From: an uncultured Oscillospiraceae bacterium
Lineage (GTDB): Bacteria; Bacillota; Clostridia; Oscillospirales; Acutalibacteraceae
Direction: 5' to 3'
Length of the DNA stretch: 30,538 bases
Assembly: GCA_900544515.1 (NCBI GenBank)
Contig: UQVI01000003.1
Location: 1-30,538, forward strand
Made by a program: the position numbers and the translations under genes. Each line of letters starts with the position of its first letter. Position 1 is the first letter of the stretch. Under the pieces are notes generated by a model. That model had not been told where the DNA came from, did no database searches, and saw only the letters and a list, made by a program, of their open reading frames with translations. Shown here in pieces: positions 15,312-23,844 of this stretch.

Positions 15312-15974
15312 TTATATCCATTTTAAAACATCAATGATACGTTCAATCGCCGGTACATCATTTCTTAAGTCCTGATTCTTGAACCAGCCGTAATTCATAC
15401 GGATGGGCTTCATACCTGCTGCGAGAGCGCCCTGAATATCATTGACAGGGTGATCACCGACATACACACATTCCTCTGCTTTCAGACCGAGTTTATCGGC
15501 TGTGTATGTAAAAATTGCAGGGTCAGGCTTATGTATATCAATATCACCGCTGACAACAACGATATCGCAATACTTTCTCAGTCCGCTGGTGTCAAGCTTA
15601 TGGTGCTGCAAAATAGAAGGACCGTTTGTGATGATACCGACAAGGTATCCCCTATTTTTCAGCTCTTCAAGAAGCCTTGCAGAATCAGGAAAAATAACAT
15701 TGTGGTCACCGAACTTCGTATCGTAGTGCAAAGCAAGTTCTTTGCTGGAAGGAGCATTTTTCCACTGCCAGCTTTCAATCAGGGATGCATACCATTCCTC
15801 ACGGTTAACGTAACCGCCGTTTCCGGTTATACGCATATCCTGTTTTCTTCTTTCAATTTTGTCACTGCTGATATCAGGGCAGAAATCAGATAAAAAGGTA
15901 TCCATATAATTCTCAAATGCTTCCGTTCTGTCCTGCAGAGTTTCATCAAAATCAAATAATACTGCTTTTATCAT
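15312..15974 (-). CDS. HAD-superfamily hydrolase
   Basis: A 220-residue HAD phosphohydrolase. Motif I is DFDETL (Asp8 nucleophile, Asp10), motif II TNG, motif III the lysine in HKPDP, and motif IV GDHPVNDI. The alpha-helical cap after motif I places it with YjjG/phosphoglycolate-phosphatase-like members. The start overlaps the ribF stop by 23 bases and has only a weak GGA RBS, so expression is probably coupled to ribF. An FMN- or nucleotide-phosphatase role is possible from that context but is not shown by motifs. Confidence 0.85.
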   Translation of the reverse strand: MIKAVLFDFDETLQDRTEAFENYMDTFLSDFCPDISSDKIERRKQDMRITGNGGYVNREEWYASLIESWQWKNAPSSKELALHYDTKFGDHNVIFPDSARLLEELKNRGYLVGIITNGPSILQHHKLDTSGLRKYCDIVVVSGDIDIHKPDPAIFTYTADKLGLKAEECVYVGDHPVNDIQGALAAGMKPIRMNYGWFKNQDLRNDVPAIERIIDVLKWI

Positions 15975-16773
15975 ATTCCAACTGTGTTCTTATCTCATCA
16001 ATTGATGAAAACTTTTTTTCCTCTCTCAAATATCTCACGAGCTCAACTCTTATATTCTGACCGTAAAGATTACCGTCAAAATCAAAAATATGCGTTTCAC
16101 AAAGCGGCTTGCTTACCTGCCAGGTAGGGCGTATACCAATGTTTGTAAAGGATTTATATTCAGCATCACCGATAAAGGTTCTCGTTTCATACACGCCAAA
16201 TTTCGGCACAACCAGTCCGTCAGGCAAATGCTGATTTATTGTCGGAAAGCCGATTACTTTTCCGCCTCTTTTATCGCCCTCAATAACAGTGCTTTCAAAG
16301 GTAAAATGATAACCGAGCATTTTATTCGCCTGCTCAATTTCGCCGTTTGACAGTGCTTTTCTTATTCTTGTGGAGGAAATCGGCTCGCCGTCAAAATCAA
16401 GATGCTCAAGAATCCTGACCCAGATGTCTCTGTTTTCCAAATACTCTCTGAGTTCAAGTGCACTCCAGCCGGCATTTTTTCCAAAACGGAAATTGAAACC
16501 GCAAAGAATAATGCCTGCACCGAATTTGCCAATCAGTATTTTTTCAATAAATTCCTCGCCCTTTAAATTTTTGAGTTCTTCAAAATCAGCAAAAACTGTA
16601 TTGGGGAAACGCTTTTGAAAAATACTTTTCTGCAGAAGTGAAAATTTATTATTTACACAATAAACCACTACATCATCAGCACCTGTGATAACCGTCTGAT
16701 GTGCACGGTGCATTCCGTCAAAGTCGCCCAGTGCAACCGCTATTCTTTTTTCATTCCTGTTCTCAATATTCAT
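15952..16773 (-). CDS. ribF: Bifunctional riboflavin kinase / FAD synthetase
   Basis: Makes FMN from riboflavin and FAD from FMN. The N-terminal adenylyltransferase half has LGDFDGMHRAH (15-25), GFNFRFGKNAGW and ISSTRIR. The C-terminal flavokinase half has GFPTIN and the HIFDFDGNLYG loop. At 273 residues it is shorter than the usual ~305-315; the loss lies in the N-terminal domain between the nucleotide loop and GFNFRFG, where the usual HP-containing stretch is not seen. The second Gly of the usual HxGH is Ala here. It sits one base from truB, as in other Firmicutes. Confidence 0.92.
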   Translation of the reverse strand: MNIENRNEKRIAVALGDFDGMHRAHQTVITGADDVVVYCVNNKFSLLQKSIFQKRFPNTVFADFEELKNLKGEEFIEKILIGKFGAGIILCGFNFRFGKNAGWSALELREYLENRDIWVRILEHLDFDGEPISSTRIRKALSNGEIEQANKMLGYHFTFESTVIEGDKRGGKVIGFPTINQHLPDGLVVPKFGVYETRTFIGDAEYKSFTNIGIRPTWQVSKPLCETHIFDFDGNLYGQNIRVELVRYLREEKKFSSIDEIRTQLEYDKSSII

Positions 16774-16774
16774 A

Positions 16775-17671
16775 TTAATCTCGTCTAACCAAAAGTCTTT
16801 TTACAGAAAGCTCCTGCTTTTCCGTACTGCACTCACCCAGTCCTAAAAACAAACCATCAGGTGAATACACTCTGTAAATTCCGTCAGTAAGCTTTTTTCG
16901 GATTCGTTCAAGTGCCAGTGCACCGCCGTTTGAAAAGCGCTTTGACTGTGCCTCAGATACAGAAACACGATCATAAGGCTCAAACATTTTTTCAATACCC
17001 ATTACCATGTCGTCAAAGAGAATTCCCTCATCACGGCGTCTTTGCAGTTCATCAAGGGTAACACTGTCTTCGAGAGTAAAGCCCATTGCCAGTGTACGTA
17101 TAAGGCTGGTCATAACTGCACCGCAGCCAAGCTCCCTGCCTATATCATCAATCAGGGTTCTTATATATGTACCCTTTGTGCATACAACATCAATTGTATA
17201 TTCTCCGTTTTCACAGCCCACAAGCTCAAGCTTTTTTATTTCAACCTGTCTTGCCTGACGTTCAACCTCTATACCCTGACGTGCAAGATCATAAAGACGT
17301 TTACCATCAACCGATACTGCGGAATACATAGGCGGTACCTGTGAGATAACGCCCCTGAATTTTTCAAGAACATTACGCACCTGTTCATCGGTAACGCTCA
17401 CCTCATATTCACCTGTAACAGCTCCTGTGATATCAAGAGTATCCGTAGTTTTACCGAGCATAAAACCTGCTCTGTAGCCCTTATCACTGTCAGGCAGATA
17501 ATCAAGAAATCTTGTTGCACCGCCAAGCATAACAGGTAAAACACCTGTCGCCATAGGGTCGAGCGTTCCTGTGTGGCCTGCTTTCTTCTCTCTTGTGATA
17601 CCGCGCACCTTTGCAACTACACCAAAGGAGGTAATATCCTTATCCTTATTAATGCAGATGATACCCGTCAT
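16775..17671 (-). CDS. truB: tRNA pseudouridine(55) synthase
   Basis: A 298-residue TruB that makes pseudouridine 55 in the T loop of tRNAs. The catalytic aspartate is Asp38 in GHTGTLDPMATGVLP (32-46). A C-terminal PUA-like domain begins near residue 240. The start is taken at 17671: GGAGAG lies eight bases upstream, the ATG overlaps the nrnA stop (ATGA), and family members start at this point. An upstream ATG at 17728 lacks support. Confidence 0.96.
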   Translation of the reverse strand: MTGIICINKDKDITSFGVVAKVRGITREKKAGHTGTLDPMATGVLPVMLGGATRFLDYLPDSDKGYRAGFMLGKTTDTLDITGAVTGEYEVSVTDEQVRNVLEKFRGVISQVPPMYSAVSVDGKRLYDLARQGIEVERQARQVEIKKLELVGCENGEYTIDVVCTKGTYIRTLIDDIGRELGCGAVMTSLIRTLAMGFTLEDSVTLDELQRRRDEGILFDDMVMGIEKMFEPYDRVSVSEAQSKRFSNGGALALERIRKKLTDGIYRVYSPDGLFLGLGECSTEKQELSVKRLLVRRD

Positions 17672-18606
17672 ACAAGGAACTCTCCGCATTTTGCAACAAG
17701 CTTTTCCCTTGCTTCCTTTACGCCGCATTCAAAACGGCAGGCAGCAGCCTGACTGTGTCCGCCGCCGCCGAATTCTTTAGCAAGCATAGCGGCATTTACA
17801 CTTTCAAATGTACGGATAGAGGCCTTACAGGTGCCATCCGATTTTTCACGTATGGTGATACCGATTTCAACGCCTTCAATCTGACGTGTCAGAGGAGCAA
17901 TCGCTTCAGTCTCCTGCTCATTTGAGCCTGTGAGCTGATACATTTCCTGCGTGATTGTGATGATGGCAACCCTCTCATTTTCATAAAAGCGCATAGAATC
18001 AAGAGCAAGCCTCTCCAGTCTTGCATAGGTTTTGGTCTTTGTTTCAAACATAACACGGTTGATTCTGCCGTTATCCGCACCAAGCTCAATCAGCTCAGCT
18101 GCTGCACGATAGGTCTGTGCAGTTGTTGATGCATAACGGAAACAGCCTGTATCTGTTGTCAGACCGGTATAAAGACAGCTTGCAATTTTACTGTCAATAT
18201 CCACTCCAAGCGCCTTGATTACCTCAAAAACAATCTGACAGGCAGCCGGAACATCATCAAGCAGAAGATAATCAGCATACTCCGTATTGGTTGAATGGTG
18301 GTCAATACACATATCAATGTGATACTGACCCTCCAAAGAACCTAAAAGATTTACTGTGGCAACATCCACTGCAACAACATAATTCTGTCTGAATTTAATC
18401 GGTGCAATATCCTCATAAAGATAATCATACTTTTTAGGTATCTCATCCGCATTGACAACCGTACAGATTTTACCCATTTTCATAAGTGCACGGCAAAGTG
18501 CAAAGCCGCAGCCAAGAGTGTCACCATCGGGATGAGCATGAGTTAATATTAAAATATTATCCTGCTGCGCAAGCATTTGTGCACATTCTTTTACATTAAT
18601 TCTCAT
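17668..18606 (-). CDS. nrnA: DHH-family oligoribonuclease / pAp phosphatase (NrnA-like)
   Basis: A 312-residue DHH/DHHA1 phosphoesterase that degrades short RNA oligomers and pAp. Motif I is HAHPDGDTLG (23-32), the DHH triad is at 102-104, and a C-terminal DHHA1 domain ends with GGGHSQAAA. It lies between rbfA and truB, the standard place for this gene in Firmicutes. It overlaps the rbfA end by 11 bases and the truB start by 4, so it is coupled both ways. RBS AAGGA precedes the ATG. Confidence 0.93.
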   Translation of the reverse strand: MRINVKECAQMLAQQDNILILTHAHPDGDTLGCGFALCRALMKMGKICTVVNADEIPKKYDYLYEDIAPIKFRQNYVVAVDVATVNLLGSLEGQYHIDMCIDHHSTNTEYADYLLLDDVPAACQIVFEVIKALGVDIDSKIASCLYTGLTTDTGCFRYASTTAQTYRAAAELIELGADNGRINRVMFETKTKTYARLERLALDSMRFYENERVAIITITQEMYQLTGSNEQETEAIAPLTRQIEGVEIGITIREKSDGTCKASIRTFESVNAAMLAKEFGGGGHSQAAACRFECGVKEAREKLVAKCGEFLV

Positions 18607-18943
18607 TACTTATTTCCTTGATTTTTTCAAAAAGGTCCATACCCTTTTCAATAGAATCGTCCGCAATAAATTTCAGCTCAGGGCTTTTACGGAGGTGAAG
18701 CCTTGTGCCCAGCTGCTTTCTAATATAGCCCTGTGCACTTTCCAGCCCCTTCACAGAGGTTTTTGCTGCTTCAAGTCCCTCCATAGCACTGATATAAACC
18801 TTAGCGTAGCTTAAATCACCGCTGACTTCAACCTTTACAACGGTAAGCATACCGCTGATTCTCGGGTCCTTAAGCTCACGCATAATTGATATAATTTCTC
18901 TTTTAATATCCTCAGATATTCTGTCAATATGAAATCCGGCCAT
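18596..18943 (-). CDS. rbfA: Ribosome-binding factor A
   Basis: A 115-residue KH-fold protein for late 30S maturation (16S 5' end and helix 1). Conserved ELKDPRI, YAKVYIS and LRKSPELKF segments are present and the length is normal. It starts two bases after infB in the standard nusA-infB-rbfA order. Confidence 0.96.
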   Translation of the reverse strand: MAGFHIDRISEDIKREIISIMRELKDPRISGMLTVVKVEVSGDLSYAKVYISAMEGLEAAKTSVKGLESAQGYIRKQLGTRLHLRKSPELKFIADDSIEKGMDLFEKIKEISNEN

Positions 18944-18945
18944 AA

Positions 18946-21303
18946 TTAATCCCTGTATTCCTCAACAATATATGCCTGAAGGATATCACCTGCCTGAATG
19001 TCATCCCAGCCGTCAAGACTGATACCGCATTCATAACCTGATGAAACCTCTTTTACCTCGTCCTTGAAGCGCTTAAGGTTAGCCAGCTTAACGTCTGCAA
19101 TCTGCTTGCCGTTTCTGACAACTCTGACCTTACCGTCACGCTTGATAGAACCTGAAGTAACAAGAGAGCCTGCAATCGTACCTGCTGAGGAGATTTTGTA
19201 AACCTCTCTTACCTCAACCTCACCTGTATCAACATCACGATACTTAGGTGCTCTCATACCGCGCATTGCACGTTCAATATCCTCAATAGCATCATAAATA
19301 ATATCATACTTTTTAATTTCTATTCCGTCACGCTGTGCATTATCATAAGCTATCTGGTCAACACCTGTATTAAATGCAACCACAATAGCATTTGATGCAT
19401 TTGCAAGCATAACGTCACTTTCATTCACGGCACCGACAGCACCGTGAACAATTTTAACGTTAACCTCATCATTTTCAATTTTAAGCAGTGACTGCTTAAC
19501 GGCTTCAACAGAACCCTGTACATCAGCCTTAATGATGATGTTAAGCTCCTTCATCTCACCCTCCTGAAGTGTATCAAAGAGCGTGTCAAGAGTAACCTTC
19601 TGGAAGAGCTTGAATTCCTCTTCCTTAGCCTTTTCCTTTCTCTGCTCAACAAGTGTTCTTGCAAGCTTTTCATCAGAAACGGCATTAAACTCATCACCGC
19701 TCATAGGTGCACTGTCAAGTCCCATAATTTCAACAGGAACTGACGGACCTGCTGCATCAATCGGCTTTCCGTGATAATCGGTCATTGCTCTGATTTTACC
19801 TACAGCAGTACCTGCCACAATAATATCACCTGAATGTAAAGTACCATTCTGTACAAGAAGTGTTGCAACAGGACCTCTGCCCTTATCAAGCTTAGCCTCA
19901 ATTACTACACCCTTAGCTGTTCTGTCAGGATTTGCCTTAAGCTCAGCCATTTCAGCAACAAGGAGAATGGTTTCAAGAAGCTTATCAATACCCATTTTTG
20001 TTTTTGCAGAAACAGGAACACAGATAACATCGCCGCCCCATTCCTCAGGAACAAGCTCGTGCTCGGTAAGCTGCTGCATAATTCTATCAGGGTTTGCACC
20101 CTCTTTATCCATCTTATTAATAGCGACAATAATTTCAACACCGGCTGCTTTAGCGTGGTTTATAGCTTCAATGGTCTGCGGCATAATACCGTCATCAGCA
20201 GCAACAACAAGAACAGCAATATCAGTAGCCATAGCTCCTCTTGCTCTCATAGCTGTAAATGCAGCATGACCGGGTGTGTCAAGGAAGGTAATCTTATTGC
20301 CGTTGGTCACAACCTGGTATGCACCGATTGCCTGAGTAATACCGCCTGCCTCTGTAGAGGTAACATCGGTATCACGGATTGCATCAAGGATAGAGGTTTT
20401 ACCGTGATCGACATGACCCATTACGCAGATAACAGGAGGTCTGGTAACAGCATTCTCATCGTCCTCAATTTCCTCTTCAATAATCTGCTCTTCAATGGAA
20501 ACAATTACCTGCTTTTTAACCTTTGCACCAAGCTCGGTTGCAACAATTTCAGCAGTATCATAATCAATTACCTCATTAACGGTAGCCATTACGCCCAGTA
20601 CCATCAGCTTTTTGATAACCTCAGTTGCCGTCATACGAAGAAGGCTTGCAAGTTCACCAACTGTGATTTCCTCAGGAACCTCAATTGTAATCTGCTGTTT
20701 CTTTCTCTGCTCAGCAATACGGGCAAGTCTCTGTGCCTCTGTTTCCTTTTTGGAACGAGCGTGCATACCCTGAGGCTTTTTCTTTCTGTACTGCTTTGAT
20801 TTCTGATTCAGTTTCTGCTTTTTCTGATAATCATTTATCTGAGATGCTGGTGCAATATCCTCATATTTTTGATTATATTTTTCAAGATCAACCGTATTTA
20901 CACGTGTGTCAATACGTCTTGTTTCACCCTTTGTTCTTGCCTGAGGAGCTTTATTCGCTCTCTTCTTTGCCTTTTCTGCATCACGCTTTGCTGCCTGCTC
21001 AGCCATCTGAAGAATAGCCGCCTGACTCTGATGCTTCTTATTTTCAGTCTTTTTGGTTGATGAGTTACCGTTTTTTTTAGCATTGCCATCACTTTTTTTA
21101 CCATTACTGAAATAAGCGTCAAAATTCTTAACGCTGTGATCCTGTGTCAGCTTATCAAAAAGAATGTTCAGTTCATTCTCTTCAAGAACAGTATTTGCTT
21201 TTTTCAAAGGAACACCACAATAATCACCAAGAATATTTATGATTTCCTTATTACTTTTTCCAAAATCCTTTGCGACATCGGAAACTTTAACTTTAATCAC
21301 CAT
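18946..21303 (-). CDS. infB: Translation initiation factor IF-2
   Basis: A 785-residue GTPase that brings fMet-tRNA to the 30S subunit and promotes subunit joining. It has an N-terminal IF2N domain (about 1-53), a long charged Lys/Gln/Ala-rich linker and a second IF2N (about 205-255). The G domain carries GHVDHGKTS (296-304), DTPGHAAF and NKMD; domains II to IV follow. Two ATGs are possible. The one at 21303 lies nine bases after AGGAGG and is preferred over 21309, which is only three bases away. It overlaps the ylxQ stop. Confidence 0.97.
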   Translation of the reverse strand: MVIKVKVSDVAKDFGKSNKEIINILGDYCGVPLKKANTVLEENELNILFDKLTQDHSVKNFDAYFSNGKKSDGNAKKNGNSSTKKTENKKHQSQAAILQMAEQAAKRDAEKAKKRANKAPQARTKGETRRIDTRVNTVDLEKYNQKYEDIAPASQINDYQKKQKLNQKSKQYRKKKPQGMHARSKKETEAQRLARIAEQRKKQQITIEVPEEITVGELASLLRMTATEVIKKLMVLGVMATVNEVIDYDTAEIVATELGAKVKKQVIVSIEEQIIEEEIEDDENAVTRPPVICVMGHVDHGKTSILDAIRDTDVTSTEAGGITQAIGAYQVVTNGNKITFLDTPGHAAFTAMRARGAMATDIAVLVVAADDGIMPQTIEAINHAKAAGVEIIVAINKMDKEGANPDRIMQQLTEHELVPEEWGGDVICVPVSAKTKMGIDKLLETILLVAEMAELKANPDRTAKGVVIEAKLDKGRGPVATLLVQNGTLHSGDIIVAGTAVGKIRAMTDYHGKPIDAAGPSVPVEIMGLDSAPMSGDEFNAVSDEKLARTLVEQRKEKAKEEEFKLFQKVTLDTLFDTLQEGEMKELNIIIKADVQGSVEAVKQSLLKIENDEVNVKIVHGAVGAVNESDVMLANASNAIVVAFNTGVDQIAYDNAQRDGIEIKKYDIIYDAIEDIERAMRGMRAPKYRDVDTGEVEVREVYKISSAGTIAGSLVTSGSIKRDGKVRVVRNGKQIADVKLANLKRFKDEVKEVSSGYECGISLDGWDDIQAGDILQAYIVEEYRD

Positions 21304-21640
21304 TCGCATTTTCCTCCTGTATGATTAGTTGAATAATTCTGTTAGAAAAATTTTCATCATTCACTGTAAATACCGCAGCTTTATAACCGAGAGCGAAATG
21401 TATTTCATTCATCGTGAAATCGGTTATTATCACTTTAGTATTTATTCTATGCTTTTCAATTGTTTTATTAAACTCATTTATCAGCCTTTGTGAAGCATCA
21501 CTGCAAAACAGCAGCAAATCTGCTTTGTTTTTCAGCAGTGCCTGCTCCGCCATATCGTGCCCCATTGAAAGCTTACCTGCACGTCGTGCAAGACCTAACA
21601 TGGAAAGTGCTTTTTCCTTAGACTTATTTTCATTAGGCAT
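21293..21640 (-). CDS. ylxQ: YlxQ, L7Ae-family ribosomal-type K-turn RNA-binding protein
   Basis: A small L7Ae/L30e/Gadd45-fold protein of 115 residues. The N-terminal ALSMLGLARRAGKLSMG and the following helix/strand pattern are typical of YlxQ, which binds kink-turn RNA. The start is set at ATG 21640 (GAGGA eight bases upstream, overlapping the ylxR stop); the in-frame extension to 21676 lies inside ylxR and is unlikely to be used. Confidence 0.92.
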   Translation of the reverse strand: MPNENKSKEKALSMLGLARRAGKLSMGHDMAEQALLKNKADLLLFCSDASQRLINEFNKTIEKHRINTKVIITDFTMNEIHFALGYKAAVFTVNDENFSNRIIQLIIQEENANGD

Positions 21641-21899
21641 TTGACATTTCCTCTTCCATAGCGTTATAAACATCATCGCTTATCTGCATAGAAAATGCAC
21701 GCTCAAAGGCTCTTCTTTTTCTTGCTTTTTTCAGGCAATCGGGATTTTTGCAAACATAAGCACCTCTTCCCGACTTTTTACCGGTTAAATCAAGAGAAAC
21801 CTCGCCGTCAGGACTTTTAACAACGCGCACAAGCTCACGCTTGTCAAACATTTCACCGCATCCGGTGCACATTCTCAAAGGTACTTTTTTTGTTTTCAT
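21633..21899 (-). CDS. ylxR: YlxR (DUF448) RNA/nucleoid-binding protein
   Basis: An 88-residue basic protein with the YlxR core PLRMCTGCGEMFDKRELVRV and GRGAYVC. It carries two CxxC-like pairs (CTGC, and CKNPDC). It is conserved between nusA and ylxQ in Firmicutes. The family is reported to bind RNA or DNA and has been linked to rnpB regulation; the precise role here is unknown. Confidence 0.93.
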   Translation of the reverse strand: MKTKKVPLRMCTGCGEMFDKRELVRVVKSPDGEVSLDLTGKKSGRGAYVCKNPDCLKKARKRRAFERAFSMQISDDVYNAMEEEMSNA

Positions 21900-21916
21900 C
21901 TTATCTCTCCTGCTAA

Positions 21917-22978
21917 TTAGTTTTGTTCCTGACCTTCAAAGAAGCCTGATTCAGGCTTAATGTCAATGTTCCAGCCGGTAAGTCTTACTGCAAGACGAAC
22001 ATTCTGACCTTTATTACCGATAGCAAGTGACAGCTGGTCATCAGGCACGGTTGCCTTACAGGTCTTTGCTTCTTCATCAATAATCTCGACTGAGCAAACC
22101 TCAGAAGGAGCAAGTGCTGCACTTACAAAAGCCACAGGGTCTTCACTGTAATTTACAATATCTATCTTCTCACCGCCGAGAACCTCAACAATGTTTGATA
22201 CTCTCTGACCGCGAGGACCTATACAAGCACCAACAGGATCAATATCCTCATCCTTCGTAAACACAGCAATCTTTGTTCTTGAGCCTGCCTCACGTGAAAC
22301 AGATTTAATCTCAATTGTGCCGTCGTAGATTTCAGGTACTTCCTGCTCAAACAAACGGCGAACAAGACCGGGATGTGTTCTTGAAATCATAATCTTAGGT
22401 CCTTTACCGCCTTCTTTTACATCCACGATAAATACCTTGATTGTCTGACCCTCTTTAAGGCTCTCACCCGGTACCTGCTCAGTCTTGGGAAGAACAGTCT
22501 GATTTTTGCCGATTTCAAGTGTAGCATTTCCTGTTATAGGGTCAATTCTTTCAATCTTAGCTGAAACGAGCTCCTGATTCTTTGATTTGAATTCCTGAAG
22601 CATCTGTCCTCTTTCAGCCTCACGAATACCCTGACGGATAACATGCTTTGCTGTCTGTGCAACAATTCTGCCGAAATCCTTTGTTTTAAGAGGAATATCA
22701 ATTGTCTTTCCTACTTTAGCAGATTTTCTGATTTCCTGAGCCTGCTCAAGAGTTAAATCTGTATCCGGGTCCTCAATCTCCTCAACGACATTCTTTCTTA
22801 CATAAACCTTGATTTTCTGCTTTTCCTCATCAATATCGCAGTGCACAATATCCTTGCCGTTATAATCATGCTTAGCTGCAACAATAATGGCTGCAGAAAT
22901 CTTTTCATACAGATACTCTGCAGGGATGCCTTTCTCTGTCTCCAATAATTTTACTGCCTCAAAAAATTCCTTACTCAT
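21917..22978 (-). CDS. nusA: Transcription termination/antitermination protein NusA
   Basis: A 353-residue RNA polymerase-associated factor controlling pausing, termination and antitermination. It has an N-terminal RNAP-binding domain (MSKEFFEAVKLLETEKGI...), an S1 domain (about 135-200) and two KH domains with ACIGPRGQRVSNIV and AIGNKGQNVRLAVRLTGW. As in other Firmicutes it lacks the C-terminal acidic repeats of E. coli NusA. The ATG at 22978 is chosen over 22990 because it fits the family start; both lie near AGGA-type sequences. Confidence 0.97.
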   Translation of the reverse strand: MSKEFFEAVKLLETEKGIPAEYLYEKISAAIIVAAKHDYNGKDIVHCDIDEEKQKIKVYVRKNVVEEIEDPDTDLTLEQAQEIRKSAKVGKTIDIPLKTKDFGRIVAQTAKHVIRQGIREAERGQMLQEFKSKNQELVSAKIERIDPITGNATLEIGKNQTVLPKTEQVPGESLKEGQTIKVFIVDVKEGGKGPKIMISRTHPGLVRRLFEQEVPEIYDGTIEIKSVSREAGSRTKIAVFTKDEDIDPVGACIGPRGQRVSNIVEVLGGEKIDIVNYSEDPVAFVSAALAPSEVCSVEIIDEEAKTCKATVPDDQLSLAIGNKGQNVRLAVRLTGWNIDIKPESGFFEGQEQN

Positions 22979-23008
22979 TTTTCCTATCATCCTTTCTTAA
23001 TATCACGG

Positions 23009-23497
23009 TTAATTGTTTTTGAAGTCATTCATATCGAAATCATCAAGCTTTACATATGAGGTTTCTTTCTTGTTGACAGTCAACACTCCACCATCCGGAA
23101 GCTCAATGGTTATCAATCCATTTTCATAGTTTTTAAGAACTCCACCGAAATCTCTTACTTTATCAATCGGCCTTATGAGGCGCATCATAACAGAATCACC
23201 AATATACTTTTCAAAATGTGAATCAGTAATGAGCTCTCGCTCAACTCCAGGCGAACTCACCTCCAGCAAATAGCTCTGACTGATTGGATCAGCATCATCA
23301 AGAGGCTTTGTAATTGCGTGTGTCAAATCAACACAATCATCAATAGATACACCGCCATCCTTATCAATAAATATTCTGAGATACCAGTCAGTACCTTCCT
23401 TCACAAAGCGGATATCCCAAATTTCCAAGCCCAATTCCTTTGCATAAGGTGTAACAATTTCTGCAACCTTAGCAACTGTATTTCCTTTACCTGCCAA
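23009..23497 (-). CDS. rimP: Ribosome maturation factor RimP
   Basis: A 162-residue 30S assembly factor, first gene of the nusA-infB operon. The conserved LEIWDIRFVKEG, RIFIDKDGGVSIDDC and YLLEVSSPGVERELI segments are present. It starts at a TTG codon (23495-23497), fixed by AAGGAGG seven bases upstream; no in-frame ATG fits. A hairpin leader and a sigma-A promoter precede it. Confidence 0.96.
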   Translation of the reverse strand: MAGKGNTVAKVAEIVTPYAKELGLEIWDIRFVKEGTDWYLRIFIDKDGGVSIDDCVDLTHAITKPLDDADPISQSYLLEVSSPGVERELITDSHFEKYIGDSVMMRLIRPIDKVRDFGGVLKNYENGLITIELPDGGVLTVNKKETSYVKLDDFDMNDFKNN

Positions 23498-23521
23498 GAA
23501 AAAACCTCCTTATAATGATAA

Positions 23522-23546
23522 GAGAGCGGGTCGCTGACCCACTCTC
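23522..23546 (-). promoter_or_regulatory. Hairpin in the rimP 5' leader
   Basis: An 11-bp stem, GAGAGCGGGTC with GACCCACTCTC (one G.U in RNA), loop of three. It lies about 20-45 bases into the transcript and just upstream of the RBS. No U run follows, so it is not a terminator. It may stabilise the mRNA or bind a regulator. Confidence 0.5.
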
Positions 23547-23574
23547 ATCTTGAGATTATAAACTTACTATAAGT

Positions 23575-23602
23575 ATAATAACACTTTTACAGAAATTGTC
23601 AA
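23575..23602 (-). promoter_or_regulatory. Sigma-A promoter for rimP-nusA-infB operon
   Basis: On the minus strand: TTGACA (23597-23602), a 16-base spacer and TATTAT (23575-23580). Confidence 0.85.
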
Positions 23603-23604
23603 GT

Positions 23605-23637
23605 GTTTATCAAATAAATTATTGTTTAGTTTATCAA
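23605..23637. repeat. Two direct copies of GTTTATCAA upstream of rimP promoter
   Basis: GTTTATCAA occurs at 23605-23613 and again at 23629-23637, with starts 24 bases apart, directly upstream of the rimP -35. It could be an activator or UP-like site, or chance in AT-rich DNA. Confidence 0.4.
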
Positions 23638-23655
23638 CAATATTCTTGATTTTTC

Positions 23656-23703
23656 GTAGGGCAGGGGTTATCCTCTGTTAGTGGAATAACCCCCGCCCTA
23701 CAG
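23656..23703. repeat. GC-rich palindromic intergenic element
   Basis: GTAGGGCAGGGGTTAT (23656-23671) and ATAACCCCCGCCCTAC (23686-23701) form a 16-bp inverted repeat with one mismatch around a short loop. Its composition contrasts with the AT-rich DNA on both sides. It has the look of REP/MITE-type palindromes scattered between genes in gut Clostridia. It encodes nothing. Confidence 0.6.
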
Positions 23704-23786
23704 AATAACAATGATTTATTAATTAATTTTTATATATTGTTGTGCGTGGTTTTAGGTGATTTATCGTTCTCTAAACAATAATTTAA

Positions 23787-23819
23787 CATAAAAAGACGAT
23801 GTGTTTCCACATCGTCTTT
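23787..23819 (-). terminator. Rho-independent terminator after rplL
   Basis: Perfect 12-bp stem AAAGACGATGTG (23792-23803) with CACATCGTCTTT (23808-23819), loop of four, followed on the minus strand by a T-rich run. It lies 25 bases after the rplL stop. The DNA between it and the palindrome (about 23704-23786) shows nothing recognisable. Confidence 0.93.
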
Positions 23820-23844
23820 AAAACTGCTATTTGATAAAGCTGAA

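Noticed and set aside
15450..15893. A 147-codon open frame antisense to the HAD hydrolase gene
   Set aside because: The opposite strand has intact HAD motifs, and no RBS or family resemblance is seen here.
20059..20799. A 246-codon open frame on the plus strand, antisense to infB
   Set aside because: It is the shadow of the infB coding region, has no RBS and encodes an unlikely Cys/Asn-rich product.
23522..23546. rimP leader hairpin as a terminator or attenuator
   Set aside because: The stem is strong, but it is followed by TTATCATTATAAGG, with no U tract.
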